Shown here: positions 24,061-31,697 of the stretch, in pieces
Layout: each line of letters opens with the position of its first letter
How positions within the stretch are numbered: the stretch's first letter is position 1
From: a bacterium
GTDB taxonomy: Bacteria; Bacillota; Clostridia; Oscillospirales; Acutalibacteraceae
Assembly (NCBI GenBank): GCA_020624805.1
Contig: JAHKVW010000118.1
Coordinates: forward strand, 1-41,420
Reading direction: 5' to 3'
DNA length: 41,420 nucleotides
Position numbers and translations under genes: made by a program
The notes under the pieces: generated by a model
The model's database searches: none
The model's input: only the letters and a program-made list of their open reading frames with translations
Told to the model about the DNA's origin: nothing

Positions 24061-25392
24061 ATGTATTTGATTACGAACGGCAGGCTCTTTACCCGCGATC
24101 CGAAGCGCCCCTATATCGAGGACGGCGCTGTGGCGTTTGAGGGTGAGCGCATTGTCGCTGTCGGTACCGCGAAGGAGCTGCGGCTGAAATTTCCGCAGGC
24201 GCAGTTGATAGACGCCAAGGGTCAGCTGATCATGCCCGCGTTTATCAACACCCATACCCACATCTATTCGGGTCTGGCACGCGGCTTGTCCATCAACGGC
24301 TATAATCCCACCAACTTCTATGAGATATTGGACGGCATGTGGTGGAAGCTCGACCGCGAGCTGACCCTCGAGGATACCAAGGCGAGCGCCTACGCGACCT
24401 ACCTCGAGTGCATCCGCAACGGCGTGACCACCGTTTTTGACCACCACGCCTCCTATAAAGAGATCCCCGGCTCGCTGTTCGCGATTGCCGAATGTGCTAA
24501 GGAGATGGGGATCCGCTCCTGCTTATGCTATGAAGTCTCCGACCGCGACGGCGAGGCAAAATGTGATGAAGCGATCAAGGAGAACGCCGACTTCATCCGA
24601 TATTGTCAGGAGCAAAACGATCCGATGCTCAGCGCCATGTTCGGTATGCACGCGCTGTTCACGATCTCCGACAAGACCTTTGAAAAATGCGTCAAGGCGA
24701 ATGACGGCAGGACAGGCTACCATATCCACATCTGCGAGGGGCTGAACGATGTAGAGGACAGCCGTGACAACTATCATATGCTGCCTGTCGACAGGCTGGT
24801 GAAGTGGGGCATCCTCGGTGAGAAAACCATCCTCGGTCACTGCATCCACCTGACCGAGCCCGAGATGGACACCATCGCCGCGACGAACACCATGGTCGTC
24901 AATAATCCCGAGAGCAACATGGGCAACGCCGTGGGCTGTTCACCGGTGCTCAAGATGTTCTCCAAGGGCGTCATGCTCGGACTGGGCACGGACGCCTACA
25001 CCCACGATATGCTCGAGAGCTTGAAGGTCGCGCTGACTATCCAACGCCATAACGCGGGTATGCCGAATGTCGCGTGGAACGAGGTCACGACCATGCTCTT
25101 CCAAAATAACGCCAAGATCGCTGCAAGGTATTTTGATGCGCCGCTCGGGGTGATCCGTGAGGGCGCCGCCGCCGATATCATCGTTATGGATTATCTGCCC
25201 TTCACACCGCTGTCGGGCGACAATCTGGACGGTCACATGATCTTCGGCATGAACGGCAGACAATGCCGCACCACGATCGCCAACGGCAGACTGCTCTATC
25301 TGGACAGAGAGTTTGTCGATATCGATGAAGAAAAGCTCAGCGCAGAGATTTTCGCGACCGCGGAAAAGCTGTGGGGCAGAGTAAACGGATAA
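24061..25392 (+). CDS. ssnA: SsnA-type amidohydrolase
   Basis: A metal-dependent amidohydrolase of the ATZ/TRZ-like branch. The 443-residue length equals E. coli SsnA. The metal site is visible as NTHTH (His65, His67), His in YHIHICEG, His in GHCIHLT, and Asp in GLGTDAYTHD. SsnA-type sequence features include the PESNMGNAVG stretch. In E. coli and many gut anaerobes ssnA lies with ygfK and hyuA in purine or urate catabolism clusters, as here. The likely reaction is hydrolytic ring opening or deamination of a purine-derived intermediate; this is not established from the sequence. It is followed 38 bases later by ygfK. Confidence 0.9.
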   Translation: MYLITNGRLFTRDPKRPYIEDGAVAFEGERIVAVGTAKELRLKFPQAQLIDAKGQLIMPAFINTHTHIYSGLARGLSINGYNPTNFYEILDGMWWKLDRELTLEDTKASAYATYLECIRNGVTTVFDHHASYKEIPGSLFAIAECAKEMGIRSCLCYEVSDRDGEAKCDEAIKENADFIRYCQEQNDPMLSAMFGMHALFTISDKTFEKCVKANDGRTGYHIHICEGLNDVEDSRDNYHMLPVDRLVKWGILGEKTILGHCIHLTEPEMDTIAATNTMVVNNPESNMGNAVGCSPVLKMFSKGVMLGLGTDAYTHDMLESLKVALTIQRHNAGMPNVAWNEVTTMLFQNNAKIAARYFDAPLGVIREGAAADIIVMDYLPFTPLSGDNLDGHMIFGMNGRQCRTTIANGRLLYLDREFVDIDEEKLSAEIFATAEKLWGRVNG

Positions 25393-25430
25393 CGATTATT
25401 ACTATTCAGGCAAGGCACGAGGTAACAGCT

Positions 25431-28400
25431 ATGAGTGAAAAAATGGTTCCGCTGAGCATACGAGAATTGCTCGACAGAATGACAACAGAATATAACAGGA
25501 TAGAGAGAGCCTTTACCGTACAGGAGGGCTTCAAGAACTCGCGCTATGATGAATGGCGCAAAAAGTATGCCGACAGCCTCGGTGAGAAAGCGATCGCCAA
25601 TCTGGACGGCAAGGATAAGTTCCTTCCCATCTTCGGCGAGAAGCTGGAGGTCCCGCTCGGACCCGCGGCGGGTCCGCATACCCAGATGGCGCAGAACATC
25701 ATCTCCGCCTACATCGGCGGCGCGCGCTTCTTTGAGCTGAAAACCGTGCAGGTGATGGACGGCGAAGAGCTGGCGAAGTGCATCGCGCGTCCGTGCATCA
25801 AGGCGGATGACGAGGGCTACAACTGCGAGTGGTCGACGGAACTGACAGTAGAGCAGGCGATGGAGGAATACATCAAGGCGTGGTGCGTCATCAAGGTGAT
25901 CTCATGCGCGTTCGGTCTGGGCGATCCCGACGGCTTTGTGTTCAATATGAGCGTCGGCTACGATTTGGAGGGAATCAAATCACAGAAGATCGACCGCTTT
26001 ATCGAAGGGTTGAAGAACGCCTCCGATCTTTCGATCTTTACCGATACGAAAAATGCTTTAAAAGAATATTACCCCGATTATACCGAGCTGATCGACAGCA
26101 TTTCACCGCGCGTATGCCGCAGTGTCACGCTGTCCACGCTCCACGGATGTCCGCCCGATGAGATTGAGCGGATCGCGACCTATCTGCTGACGGAAAAAGG
26201 GCTGCACACCTTTGTCAAGTGCAATCCCACCATCCTCGGCTACAAGGACGCTCGCGCGATCCTCGACAAGGCGGGGTTCGATTACATCGCCTTTGACGAG
26301 CATCATTTTAAAGAGGATCTGCAGTGGAATGACGCGGTCGTGATGTTCCGCCGCTTACAGGAGCTCGCGCAGAGCAAGGGGCTGGAGTTCGGCGTGAAGC
26401 TCTCCAACACCTTCCCCGTAGACGTTAAAAACGGCGAGCTGCCAAGCGACGAGATGTATATGAGCGGACGCGCGCTGTTCCATCTGACCATCGAGATGGC
26501 GCGCCGCTTTTCCGCGGAATTCGACGGCAAGCTGCGCATCTCCTTCTCCGGCGGCGTGACCCAGCAGAATGTGAAGTTCCTGTTCCTCGCCGGTATCTGG
26601 CCGATCACGATGGCGACCGTTCTCTTAAAGCCGGGCGGCTACTCCAACATGGCGGGCATGGCGTATACCCTGCGCATCTGCGACTATGAACCGTTCACCG
26701 GTACCGATACCGCCAAGATCGCCGCGCTGCAGAAGTGGTGCATGAAGCATCAGAGTTTCCGCAAGCCCATCAAGCCGATGCCCTCGCGCAAAAACGGCGA
26801 GCCCGTGCCGCTGTTCGATTGCTACACGGCGCCGTGTCAGGGCGGCTGTCCGATCCATCAGGATATCCCCGCCTATGTGCATCTGGTCGAAAAGGAAATG
26901 CACAAGGAGGCGCTCGAGGTCATCCTGCAAAAGAACCCCCTGCCTTTCACAACGGGTCTGATCTGCTCTCACCGCTGTATGAGCAAGTGTACCCGCAATC
27001 ATTATAATAACCTGCCCATCGATATCAGGGGCATCAAGTATATTGCCGCCTGTGAGGGCTATGACGAGCTCTATACAACGCTGCAAAAACCCGCTCCCAA
27101 CGGCAGAAAGGTCGCCGTGGTCGGCGCCGGCGCCGCGGGATTGTCGGCGGCATATTTCCTGGCGCGTGACGGCTTTGAGGTCGATGTGTTTGAAAAGTCG
27201 AACAAGGCGGGCGGCATCGTGACGAACGTCATCCCCGACTTCCGTATCTCACCCTATTTCGTCAAATGGGATATCGCCCTGATTGAGAAGATGGGCGCGA
27301 ATATCAAGCTCAATACACCCGCTCCGTCGCTCGAAAAGCTCAAGGCGGACGGTTACGAGGCGGTCGTCTGCGGTATCGGCGCGTATCAGGAGCGTAATCC
27401 GCATGTAGGCGGCAACGTGATGAACGTGCTCGATTTCCTGTGCACATTCAAGCACGGCGGCTTTGCGGCGTCCGGTCTGAGCGACGTGGTCGTGATCGGC
27501 GGCGGCAATACCGCGATGGACGCGGCGCGTGCCGCTACACGGATCGACGGTGTGGAGAATGTCAGCATCGTCTACAGAAGGACAAAGAAGTATATGCCCG
27601 CCGATGAAGAGGAGCTCAAGGAGGCGCTTAGGGACGGTGTGAATTTCGTTGAGCTGGCGGCGCCGGTCGAGCAAAAGAACGGTATGCTCCTGTGTACCGT
27701 GATGCGTCTGGGCGATCCCGACGAAAGCGGCAGACGCAGTCCCGTCGCGACCGATGAAACGATCGAGATCCCCTCTGATCTGGTCGTCACCGCGATCGGC
27801 GAGGATGTGGATAACTCCCTGTTCAACGCATACGGCGTCACCGCCGGTGAGAACGGGAGAGTACCTTTCCTGACCGAAATCGACGGCATGAAGGTGTATA
27901 ATATCGGTGACAGCCTGCGCGGTCCCTCTACCGTAGTCGAATGTATCGCCGACGCTCAGCGTGCCGCTGACGACATCATCGGCGAAAAGTTTGAGGTCAA
28001 GATCCCGTCACAGGCGATCCCCTCGGTAACGCAGGCGATCGAGAGCAAGCGCGTGGTCGACCCGATCGTGCTGACTCCGATCACTTCAAGGTGTTTGAGC
28101 TGTAACACGGTCTGCGAGAACTGTGTCAGCGTATGTCCCAACCGCGCCAACGCCGTGGTCGAAATGTCCGACGGCAGACGCGAGATCCTGCACATCGACC
28201 GCCTGTGCAACGAGTGCGGCAACTGCAGGAGCTTCTGTCCGTATGATTCGGCGCCGTATCTCGATAAGCTCACCTTCTTTGAGGACGAGGAGAGCTTTGC
28301 GGTCAGCACGCAAAAGGGCTTCTTGATCCTCGACGACCACACGGTACGCGTCAGATTGGAAGAGGTCACGGACGTCGATCTCGATCAGCCCAATGACCTG

Positions 28401-28460
28401 CCTAAGGACGTTGAGGTGCTGATCCTCACCGTGATGAAGGACGTCGCGTTATATCGTTAA
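25431..28460 (+). CDS. ygfK: YgfK-type Fe-S flavoenzyme (DHOD-like barrel fused to a GltD-like module)
   Basis: Often labelled putative selenate reductase subunit. The 1009-residue protein has an N-terminal dihydroorotate/dihydropyrimidine dehydrogenase-like TIM barrel (about 1-430, with LGPAAGPHTQMAQN). Next comes a Cys-rich GltD-type domain (Cys464, 469, 473; then CSHRCMSKC), an FAD loop GAGAAG (565 on), an NADPH loop GGGNTAMDA (690 on) with a following YRR, and C-terminal [4Fe-4S] motifs (about 886-935, including CNECGNC). E. coli YgfK is about the same length. Together with ssnA and hyuA its homologues are implicated in anaerobic urate/purine degradation, where reduction of the ring is expected. 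I chose the ATG at 25431, after GAGGTAAC, over an upstream one at 25371 that overlaps ssnA. Confidence 0.93.
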   Translation: MSEKMVPLSIRELLDRMTTEYNRIERAFTVQEGFKNSRYDEWRKKYADSLGEKAIANLDGKDKFLPIFGEKLEVPLGPAAGPHTQMAQNIISAYIGGARFFELKTVQVMDGEELAKCIARPCIKADDEGYNCEWSTELTVEQAMEEYIKAWCVIKVISCAFGLGDPDGFVFNMSVGYDLEGIKSQKIDRFIEGLKNASDLSIFTDTKNALKEYYPDYTELIDSISPRVCRSVTLSTLHGCPPDEIERIATYLLTEKGLHTFVKCNPTILGYKDARAILDKAGFDYIAFDEHHFKEDLQWNDAVVMFRRLQELAQSKGLEFGVKLSNTFPVDVKNGELPSDEMYMSGRALFHLTIEMARRFSAEFDGKLRISFSGGVTQQNVKFLFLAGIWPITMATVLLKPGGYSNMAGMAYTLRICDYEPFTGTDTAKIAALQKWCMKHQSFRKPIKPMPSRKNGEPVPLFDCYTAPCQGGCPIHQDIPAYVHLVEKEMHKEALEVILQKNPLPFTTGLICSHRCMSKCTRNHYNNLPIDIRGIKYIAACEGYDELYTTLQKPAPNGRKVAVVGAGAAGLSAAYFLARDGFEVDVFEKSNKAGGIVTNVIPDFRISPYFVKWDIALIEKMGANIKLNTPAPSLEKLKADGYEAVVCGIGAYQERNPHVGGNVMNVLDFLCTFKHGGFAASGLSDVVVIGGGNTAMDAARAATRIDGVENVSIVYRRTKKYMPADEEELKEALRDGVNFVELAAPVEQKNGMLLCTVMRLGDPDESGRRSPVATDETIEIPSDLVVTAIGEDVDNSLFNAYGVTAGENGRVPFLTEIDGMKVYNIGDSLRGPSTVVECIADAQRAADDIIGEKFEVKIPSQAIPSVTQAIESKRVVDPIVLTPITSRCLSCNTVCENCVSVCPNRANAVVEMSDGRREILHIDRLCNECGNCRSFCPYDSAPYLDKLTFFEDEESFAVSTQKGFLILDDHTVRVRLEEVTDVDLDQPNDLPKDVEVLILTVMKDVALYR

Positions 28461-28468
28461 CAGCAACA

Positions 28469-28511
28469 GGGGAGGGGCGTGACAGAAATGTCTGTCCCTC
28501 CTTGTTTGTTT
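28469..28511 (+). terminator. Terminator after ygfK
   Basis: GGAGGGGCGTGACAG pairs with CTGTCCCTCC with one bulge, followed by TTGTTTGTTT. It would separate the hydantoinase gene from ssnA-ygfK unless readthrough occurs. Confidence 0.65.
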
Positions 28512-28569
28512 AGTGATCAGTGGTTAGTGGTTAGTGGTCAGTGGTTAGTGGTTAGTGGTCAGTGATTAG
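28512..28569 (+). repeat. Heptamer tandem repeat (TGGTTAG/TGGTCAG), array 1
   Basis: About eight degenerate 7-bp units follow directly after a terminator. A second array of the same heptamer lies at 33877-33968, also directly after a terminator. The style resembles short tandemly repeated heptamers known from cyanobacteria; there are no spacers, so it is not CRISPR. Confidence 0.85.
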
Positions 28570-28644
28570 AATAGAGTGTCCTGTGGACGCGCTATTGAAT
28601 GAGAAGGCTGCTCCCGCCTTCAATGCAGCGTCACATAGGATCCG

Positions 28645-28671
28645 TAGGGGACGACGTTCACGACGTCCCGC
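28645..28671 (+). repeat. Small palindromic repeat, family F, copy 1
   Basis: TAGGGGACGACGTTCACGACGTCCC forms a hairpin. It resembles the complement of 32672-32697. Between the two elements and the hydantoinase start I see no clear promoter. Confidence 0.5.
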
Positions 28672-28756
28672 ATACAAACGTCAGATGGGGGTCTTGCTCC
28701 CACCGCAAAAATGTCGTATAATAATCAAAACGAACCTATCAGAAGAAAGTGATAAC

Positions 28757-30127
28757 ATGAACAAGATACTATTCAAAGGCGGCACGCTGGTCTCGGCGCG
28801 CGTCGCCAAAAAGGCGGATGTGCTGATCTCGGGCGAGAAGATCGTCGCGGTCGGCAAACATCTTTCCGCCGACGCGCAGGTGGTCAACGTCAGCGGCAAG
28901 CTGATCTTTCCCGGCTTCATCGACGCGCATACCCATTTCGATCTGGAGGTCAGCGACACGGTGACCGCCGATGATTTTGAGGCGGGCACCAGAGCCGCTC
29001 TTGCCGGCGGTGTGACGACGGTGGTGGATTTCGCGACACAGAACAAGGGCGAAATGCTCACCGACGCCCTGAACAACTGGCACATGAAGGCGTTCGCCAA
29101 CTCGAGCTGTGACTACGCGTTCCACATGGCGATCTCCGATTGGCGCGAGGATATCAAAAACGAACTCCCCGCCATGTTTGAGCAGGGAGTGACTTCGTTC
29201 AAGGTCTATATGATCTATGACGCGATGGAGCTGAATGACAGGGCGATCTATGAGCTGATGACCGAGCTGAAACAATACGGCGGCATCGTCGGATGTCACT
29301 GTGAGAACTCGGGCATCATCGGCAAGCTCAGAGAAGAAGCGCTCGGACGCGGCGATACCGCTCCCGTGTTCCATCCCGCGACCCGACCCGACTATACCGA
29401 GGCGGAGGCGGTCAATCGTTTTCTGAGCATCGCCAAGGCCGCCGACGCGCCTTGCATCGTGGTGCATCTGAGCACCAAGGCGGGTTACGAGGAGATCCTG
29501 CGCGCCAGACAAAACGGCGTGAAGGTCTATGTCGAGACCTGTCCGCAGTATCTTCTGCTCGATGACAGCGTTTATCGCAATTCGTTTGACGAGAGCGCAA
29601 AGTATATCTGTTCGCCGCCGCTGAGAAAGCCCGAGGATAACCGCGCGCTTTGGAGCGGACTGAAGGCGGGCAATATCGACACCGTCAGCACCGACCACTG
29701 TTCCTTTACGGTGGAGCAGAAAAGGGCGGGGGAGAGCGATTTTACCAAGATCCCCAACGGGATGCCCGGCGTGGAGACACGCGCGATCCTGATGTACACC
29801 TACGGCGTGAAGAAGCGCCGCCTGACCCTGCCGCAGATGTGCGCGTATCTCAGCGAGAATCCCGCGCGCCTTTACGGAATGTACCCGAAGAAGGGCGCGA
29901 TCAAAGCCGGCAGCGACGCCGATCTCGTGGTGTTCGATCCCAAGGGCAGCGGCGTGATCTCCGCGGCGCGGTGCCACAGCAAATGCGGCTACAATCCCTT
30001 TGAGAATGTCAAAACAACAGGCAGGATCGAGAGGGTCTATCTGCGCGGCAAGCTTGTGTGCAGTAATAACGACATCCTCCTTGAAAACAGCGGCAGATTC
30101 ATCACCCGCGGAAAATATAAACTGTGA
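28757..30127 (+). CDS. hyuA: Dihydropyrimidinase/hydantoinase (HyuA-like)
   Basis: A cyclic-amidohydrolase that opens dihydropyrimidine, hydantoin or related purine-derived rings. The 456-residue product has FPGFIDAHTHFD (metal ligands His58, His60), the carbamylated-Lys position Lys149 in TSFKVYM, His in GCHCEN and VVHLSTKAG, and Asp in STDHCSF. I chose the ATG at 28757, where MNKILFKGGTLVS begins as in family members. An open frame extends upstream to 28562 but would add 65 residues running through the heptamer and palindrome repeats. The ribosome binding site is weak (AGAAAG). Homologues share clusters with ygfK and ssnA, so it probably acts in the same pathway. The substrate is not predictable here. 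Confidence 0.92.
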   Translation: MNKILFKGGTLVSARVAKKADVLISGEKIVAVGKHLSADAQVVNVSGKLIFPGFIDAHTHFDLEVSDTVTADDFEAGTRAALAGGVTTVVDFATQNKGEMLTDALNNWHMKAFANSSCDYAFHMAISDWREDIKNELPAMFEQGVTSFKVYMIYDAMELNDRAIYELMTELKQYGGIVGCHCENSGIIGKLREEALGRGDTAPVFHPATRPDYTEAEAVNRFLSIAKAADAPCIVVHLSTKAGYEEILRARQNGVKVYVETCPQYLLLDDSVYRNSFDESAKYICSPPLRKPEDNRALWSGLKAGNIDTVSTDHCSFTVEQKRAGESDFTKIPNGMPGVETRAILMYTYGVKKRRLTLPQMCAYLSENPARLYGMYPKKGAIKAGSDADLVVFDPKGSGVISAARCHSKCGYNPFENVKTTGRIERVYLRGKLVCSNNDILLENSGRFITRGKYKL

Positions 30128-30137
30128 TCATATAACG

Positions 30138-30164
30138 AAAAGCCCGACACGAAGTCGGGCTTTT
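30138..30164. terminator. Bidirectional terminator between hyuA and the lipoprotein gene
   Basis: AAAAGCCCGAC pairs with GTCGGGCTTTT across a short loop, with A- and T-runs on both sides. It serves the two convergent genes. Confidence 0.9.
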
Positions 30165-30176
30165 GTCATTGTTATG

Positions 30177-30539
30177 TTACTGTTTCTGGCAGAAATAACT
30201 TTCGTCAAAGGTCTGAATCTGGAGCGCCTTTTCGGTCGCGACATAAGTGAACAGCTTTTCCTTGTCCCACTTGTCGAGCTTGATCTTGATCTTTGCCGAG
30301 TCGGCTTCTTCGATCAGATAGGTGCCTTCACTGGAGAAGTTATTGGTATCGCTTTCGAGCTTACAGGTGCCGTCCTTGTTGAACGTCCAGGTCCAGTTGC
30401 CGTCCTGCGCGTCGGTCTGTTTCCATGTGCCGAGCAGTTTATCGTCGATATTGTTCTTGGGCTTGCCGCAGGCAACCATCAGGGTCGAAAGCACCGCGAC
30501 CAGCATCAGAACAGCGACGACTTTAGTAAAAGTTTTCAT
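30177..30539 (-). CDS. Small lipoprotein with lipocalin-like beta domain
   Basis: The 120-residue product has a hydrophobic signal peptide ending in the lipobox LMVACG (Cys24). A mature domain of about 95 residues follows, with LLGTWKQTDAQDG...WTWTFNKDGTCKL and alternating beta-like strands. Such GTW...F..DGT patterns are common in small secreted lipocalin-like domains of unknown function in Firmicutes (DUF5640-type). It should be anchored on the outer face of the membrane. The start is ATG after AGGAGG, with its own promoter upstream; function unknown. Confidence 0.75.
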   Translation of the reverse strand: MKTFTKVVAVLMLVAVLSTLMVACGKPKNNIDDKLLGTWKQTDAQDGNWTWTFNKDGTCKLESDTNNFSSEGTYLIEEADSAKIKIKLDKWDKEKLFTYVATEKALQIQTFDESYFCQKQ

Positions 30540-30572
30540 TGCTTTTCCTCCTGTTTTTTGATTAGCAAAAGT

Positions 30573-30601
30573 ATTATAGCATATGATCTCGAAAAATGCA
30601 A
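30573..30601 (-). promoter_or_regulatory. Promoter of the lipoprotein gene
   Basis: On the - strand TTGCAT, 17 bp, perfect TATAAT with an extended TGC before the -10. It is 34 bases from the ATG. Confidence 0.7.
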
Positions 30602-30628
30602 AGATTTTTCGAGTTGTTTACATTACGT

Positions 30629-30661
30629 TAAAAAAAGAGGTCGGTTCAAATGAACCGACCC
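30629..30661 (-). terminator. Terminator of the DUF6465 gene
   Basis: On the - strand GGGTCGGTTCA pairs with TGAACCGACCTC, followed by seven T. It lies about 20 bases past the stop codon. Confidence 0.9.
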
Positions 30662-30679
30662 ATCATTGTCATGAATTGA

Positions 30680-31117
30680 TTAGTCAGCAATGAAGAATAC
30701 ATCCATGCCGGTGGTCTCGCCGTCAGCTACGATGTAAGCCTTGCTCTCTTCGGGCTTGACATAAACGGTGTAAGCCTTCTTACCCTTGACGACCTTCTTG
30801 ACGTTCTTCTCGATGTCAGCTACAGCAACGGTAGCGCCGCCGAACTGGATGAAGAGCTCGAACTTGGGCTCGGTCTTCTTAGCCGCAGTCTTCTTAGCAG
30901 CAGTGGTCTTGGTAGCAGCAGCCTTCTTGGTAGCAGTGGTCTTGGCAGCAGCCTTGGTCTCGGTCTTCTTAGCCGCAGTCTTGGTAGCAGCAGCCTTGGT
31001 CTCGGTCTTCTTAGCAGCTGTCTTGGTAGCAGCAGCCTTGGTCTCGGTCTTAGCCGCAGTCTTCTTAGCAGCGGTCTTAGTCTCTGCCTTAGCAGCAGTC
31101 TTCTTTGTAGTTGCCAT
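30680..31117 (-). CDS. Histone-H1-like Lys/Ala-rich protein with C-terminal DUF6465 domain
   Basis: The 145-residue product has two parts. Residues 1-85 are an almost pure Lys/Ala/Thr repeat (KTAAKKTETKAAA-type units), strongly basic and resembling eukaryotic H1 tails and bacterial histone-like proteins. Residues 86-145 form a compact domain (FELFIQFGGATVAVADIEKN, then a C-terminal GMDVFFIAD) that I assign to DUF6465, which is frequent in Lachnospiraceae and Ruminococcaceae. A consensus promoter and a strong terminator indicate a well expressed single-gene unit. Nucleic-acid binding through the tail is inferred from charge; the C-terminal domain has no known function. The start is ATG after GAAGGA. 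Confidence 0.8.
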   Translation of the reverse strand: MATTKKTAAKAETKTAAKKTAAKTETKAAATKTAAKKTETKAAATKTAAKKTETKAAAKTTATKKAAATKTTAAKKTAAKKTEPKFELFIQFGGATVAVADIEKNVKKVVKGKKAYTVYVKPEESKAYIVADGETTGMDVFFIAD

Positions 31118-31161
31118 GATAAAATCCTTCTTTCATAAAAATCAAAATATGTTGAAGCAGT

Positions 31162-31184
31162 AAGCTCTTTTTCTTGCTTACAGT
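31162..31184 (-). other. Leader hairpin of the DUF6465 transcript
   Basis: On the - strand GTAAGC pairs with GCTTAC around an A/G-rich loop, just downstream of the predicted transcription start. It could stabilise the 5' end of the mRNA; no riboswitch class is recognised. Confidence 0.4.
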
Positions 31185-31188
31185 TTGT

Positions 31189-31217
31189 ATTATATCTATA
31201 TGAATTGCAGATGTCAA
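31189..31217 (-). promoter_or_regulatory. Consensus sigma-A promoter of the DUF6465 gene
   Basis: On the - strand a perfect TTGACA and a perfect TATAAT are separated by 17 bp. It is the best promoter in the window and implies high expression of the histone-like protein. Confidence 0.88.
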
Positions 31218-31450
31218 ATGATAACGGAAATTTTGTTTATTTATACAAATGGAGGTAAAGTCAAGCGAACTTTGTAGGTATTGTTGACGGATGTTTTTTG
31301 CACCAAAAAGCCAAATTGGCGATTTTATGCCTTGCACAATCCACAAATCTCATAGGATATTTTGTGCAGTTTCACAGGGTAATATTCTGGACTTAGACAT
31401 ATTGACTATTTTATAGTGCGAAATATTGGTTCGTTTTACTATTTGCCCTG
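31218..31450. other. AT-rich intergenic stretch, nothing recognised
   Basis: No ribosome binding site plus frame, family repeat or RNA fold that I recognise. A 68-codon - strand frame overlapping the DUF6465 leader has no support. Confidence 0.4.
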
Positions 31451-31479
31451 TTGCAATCCGAACAGGTTCCTGCTATAAT
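31451..31479 (+). promoter_or_regulatory. Promoter of the AEC transporter gene
   Basis: TTGCAA (31451-31456), 17 bp, perfect TATAAT (31474-31479) with an extended TGC. The leader of about 210 bases to the ATG contains two tandem family A repeats. Confidence 0.75.
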
Positions 31480-31557
31480 GTTGGAGTACAACAATCGGGA
31501 CTCTATAGAAAGTTCCGGACGGAGCAATCCCGCACGATGTTTTTGTATGTTATACAT

Positions 31558-31606
31558 CGGTTGAGATTGCCGCGTCGCGGATTAGTCATCCGCTCCTCGC
31601 AATGAC
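31558..31606 (+). repeat. Interspersed palindromic repeat, family A, copy 2
   Basis: CGGTTGAGATTGCC to CTCCTCGCAATGAC, with the central segment CGGATTAGTCATCCGC. It is nearly identical to the copy directly following, so this is a local tandem duplication in the transporter leader. Confidence 0.85.
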
Positions 31607-31615
31607 TGTTTATAG

Positions 31616-31666
31616 CGGTTGAGATTGCCACGTTGCGGATTAGTCATCCGCTCCTCGCAATGACGA
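31616..31666 (+). repeat. Interspersed palindromic repeat, family A, copy 3
   Basis: Tandem partner of 31558-31606, differing at only a few positions near the first stem (ACGTTGCGG against GCGTCGCGG). Confidence 0.85.
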
Positions 31667-31697
31667 TTTGTATGAGTGAAGGAAAAGGGGGGAGAGT

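Noticed and set aside
25431-28460. Selenate reductase annotation for YgfK
   Set aside because: There is no molybdopterin-binding domain. The modules are a dihydropyrimidine-dehydrogenase-like barrel and a GltD-type flavoprotein, so the historical label is not supported by the sequence.
28512-28569. CRISPR array
   Set aside because: Units are 7 bp, contiguous and without unique spacers; no cas genes are present. The same holds for 33877-33968.
28562-28756. N-terminal extension of the hydantoinase to 28562
   Set aside because: It would translate the heptamer array end and a palindromic repeat into an Arg-rich peptide. The family N terminus begins exactly at the ATG at 28757.
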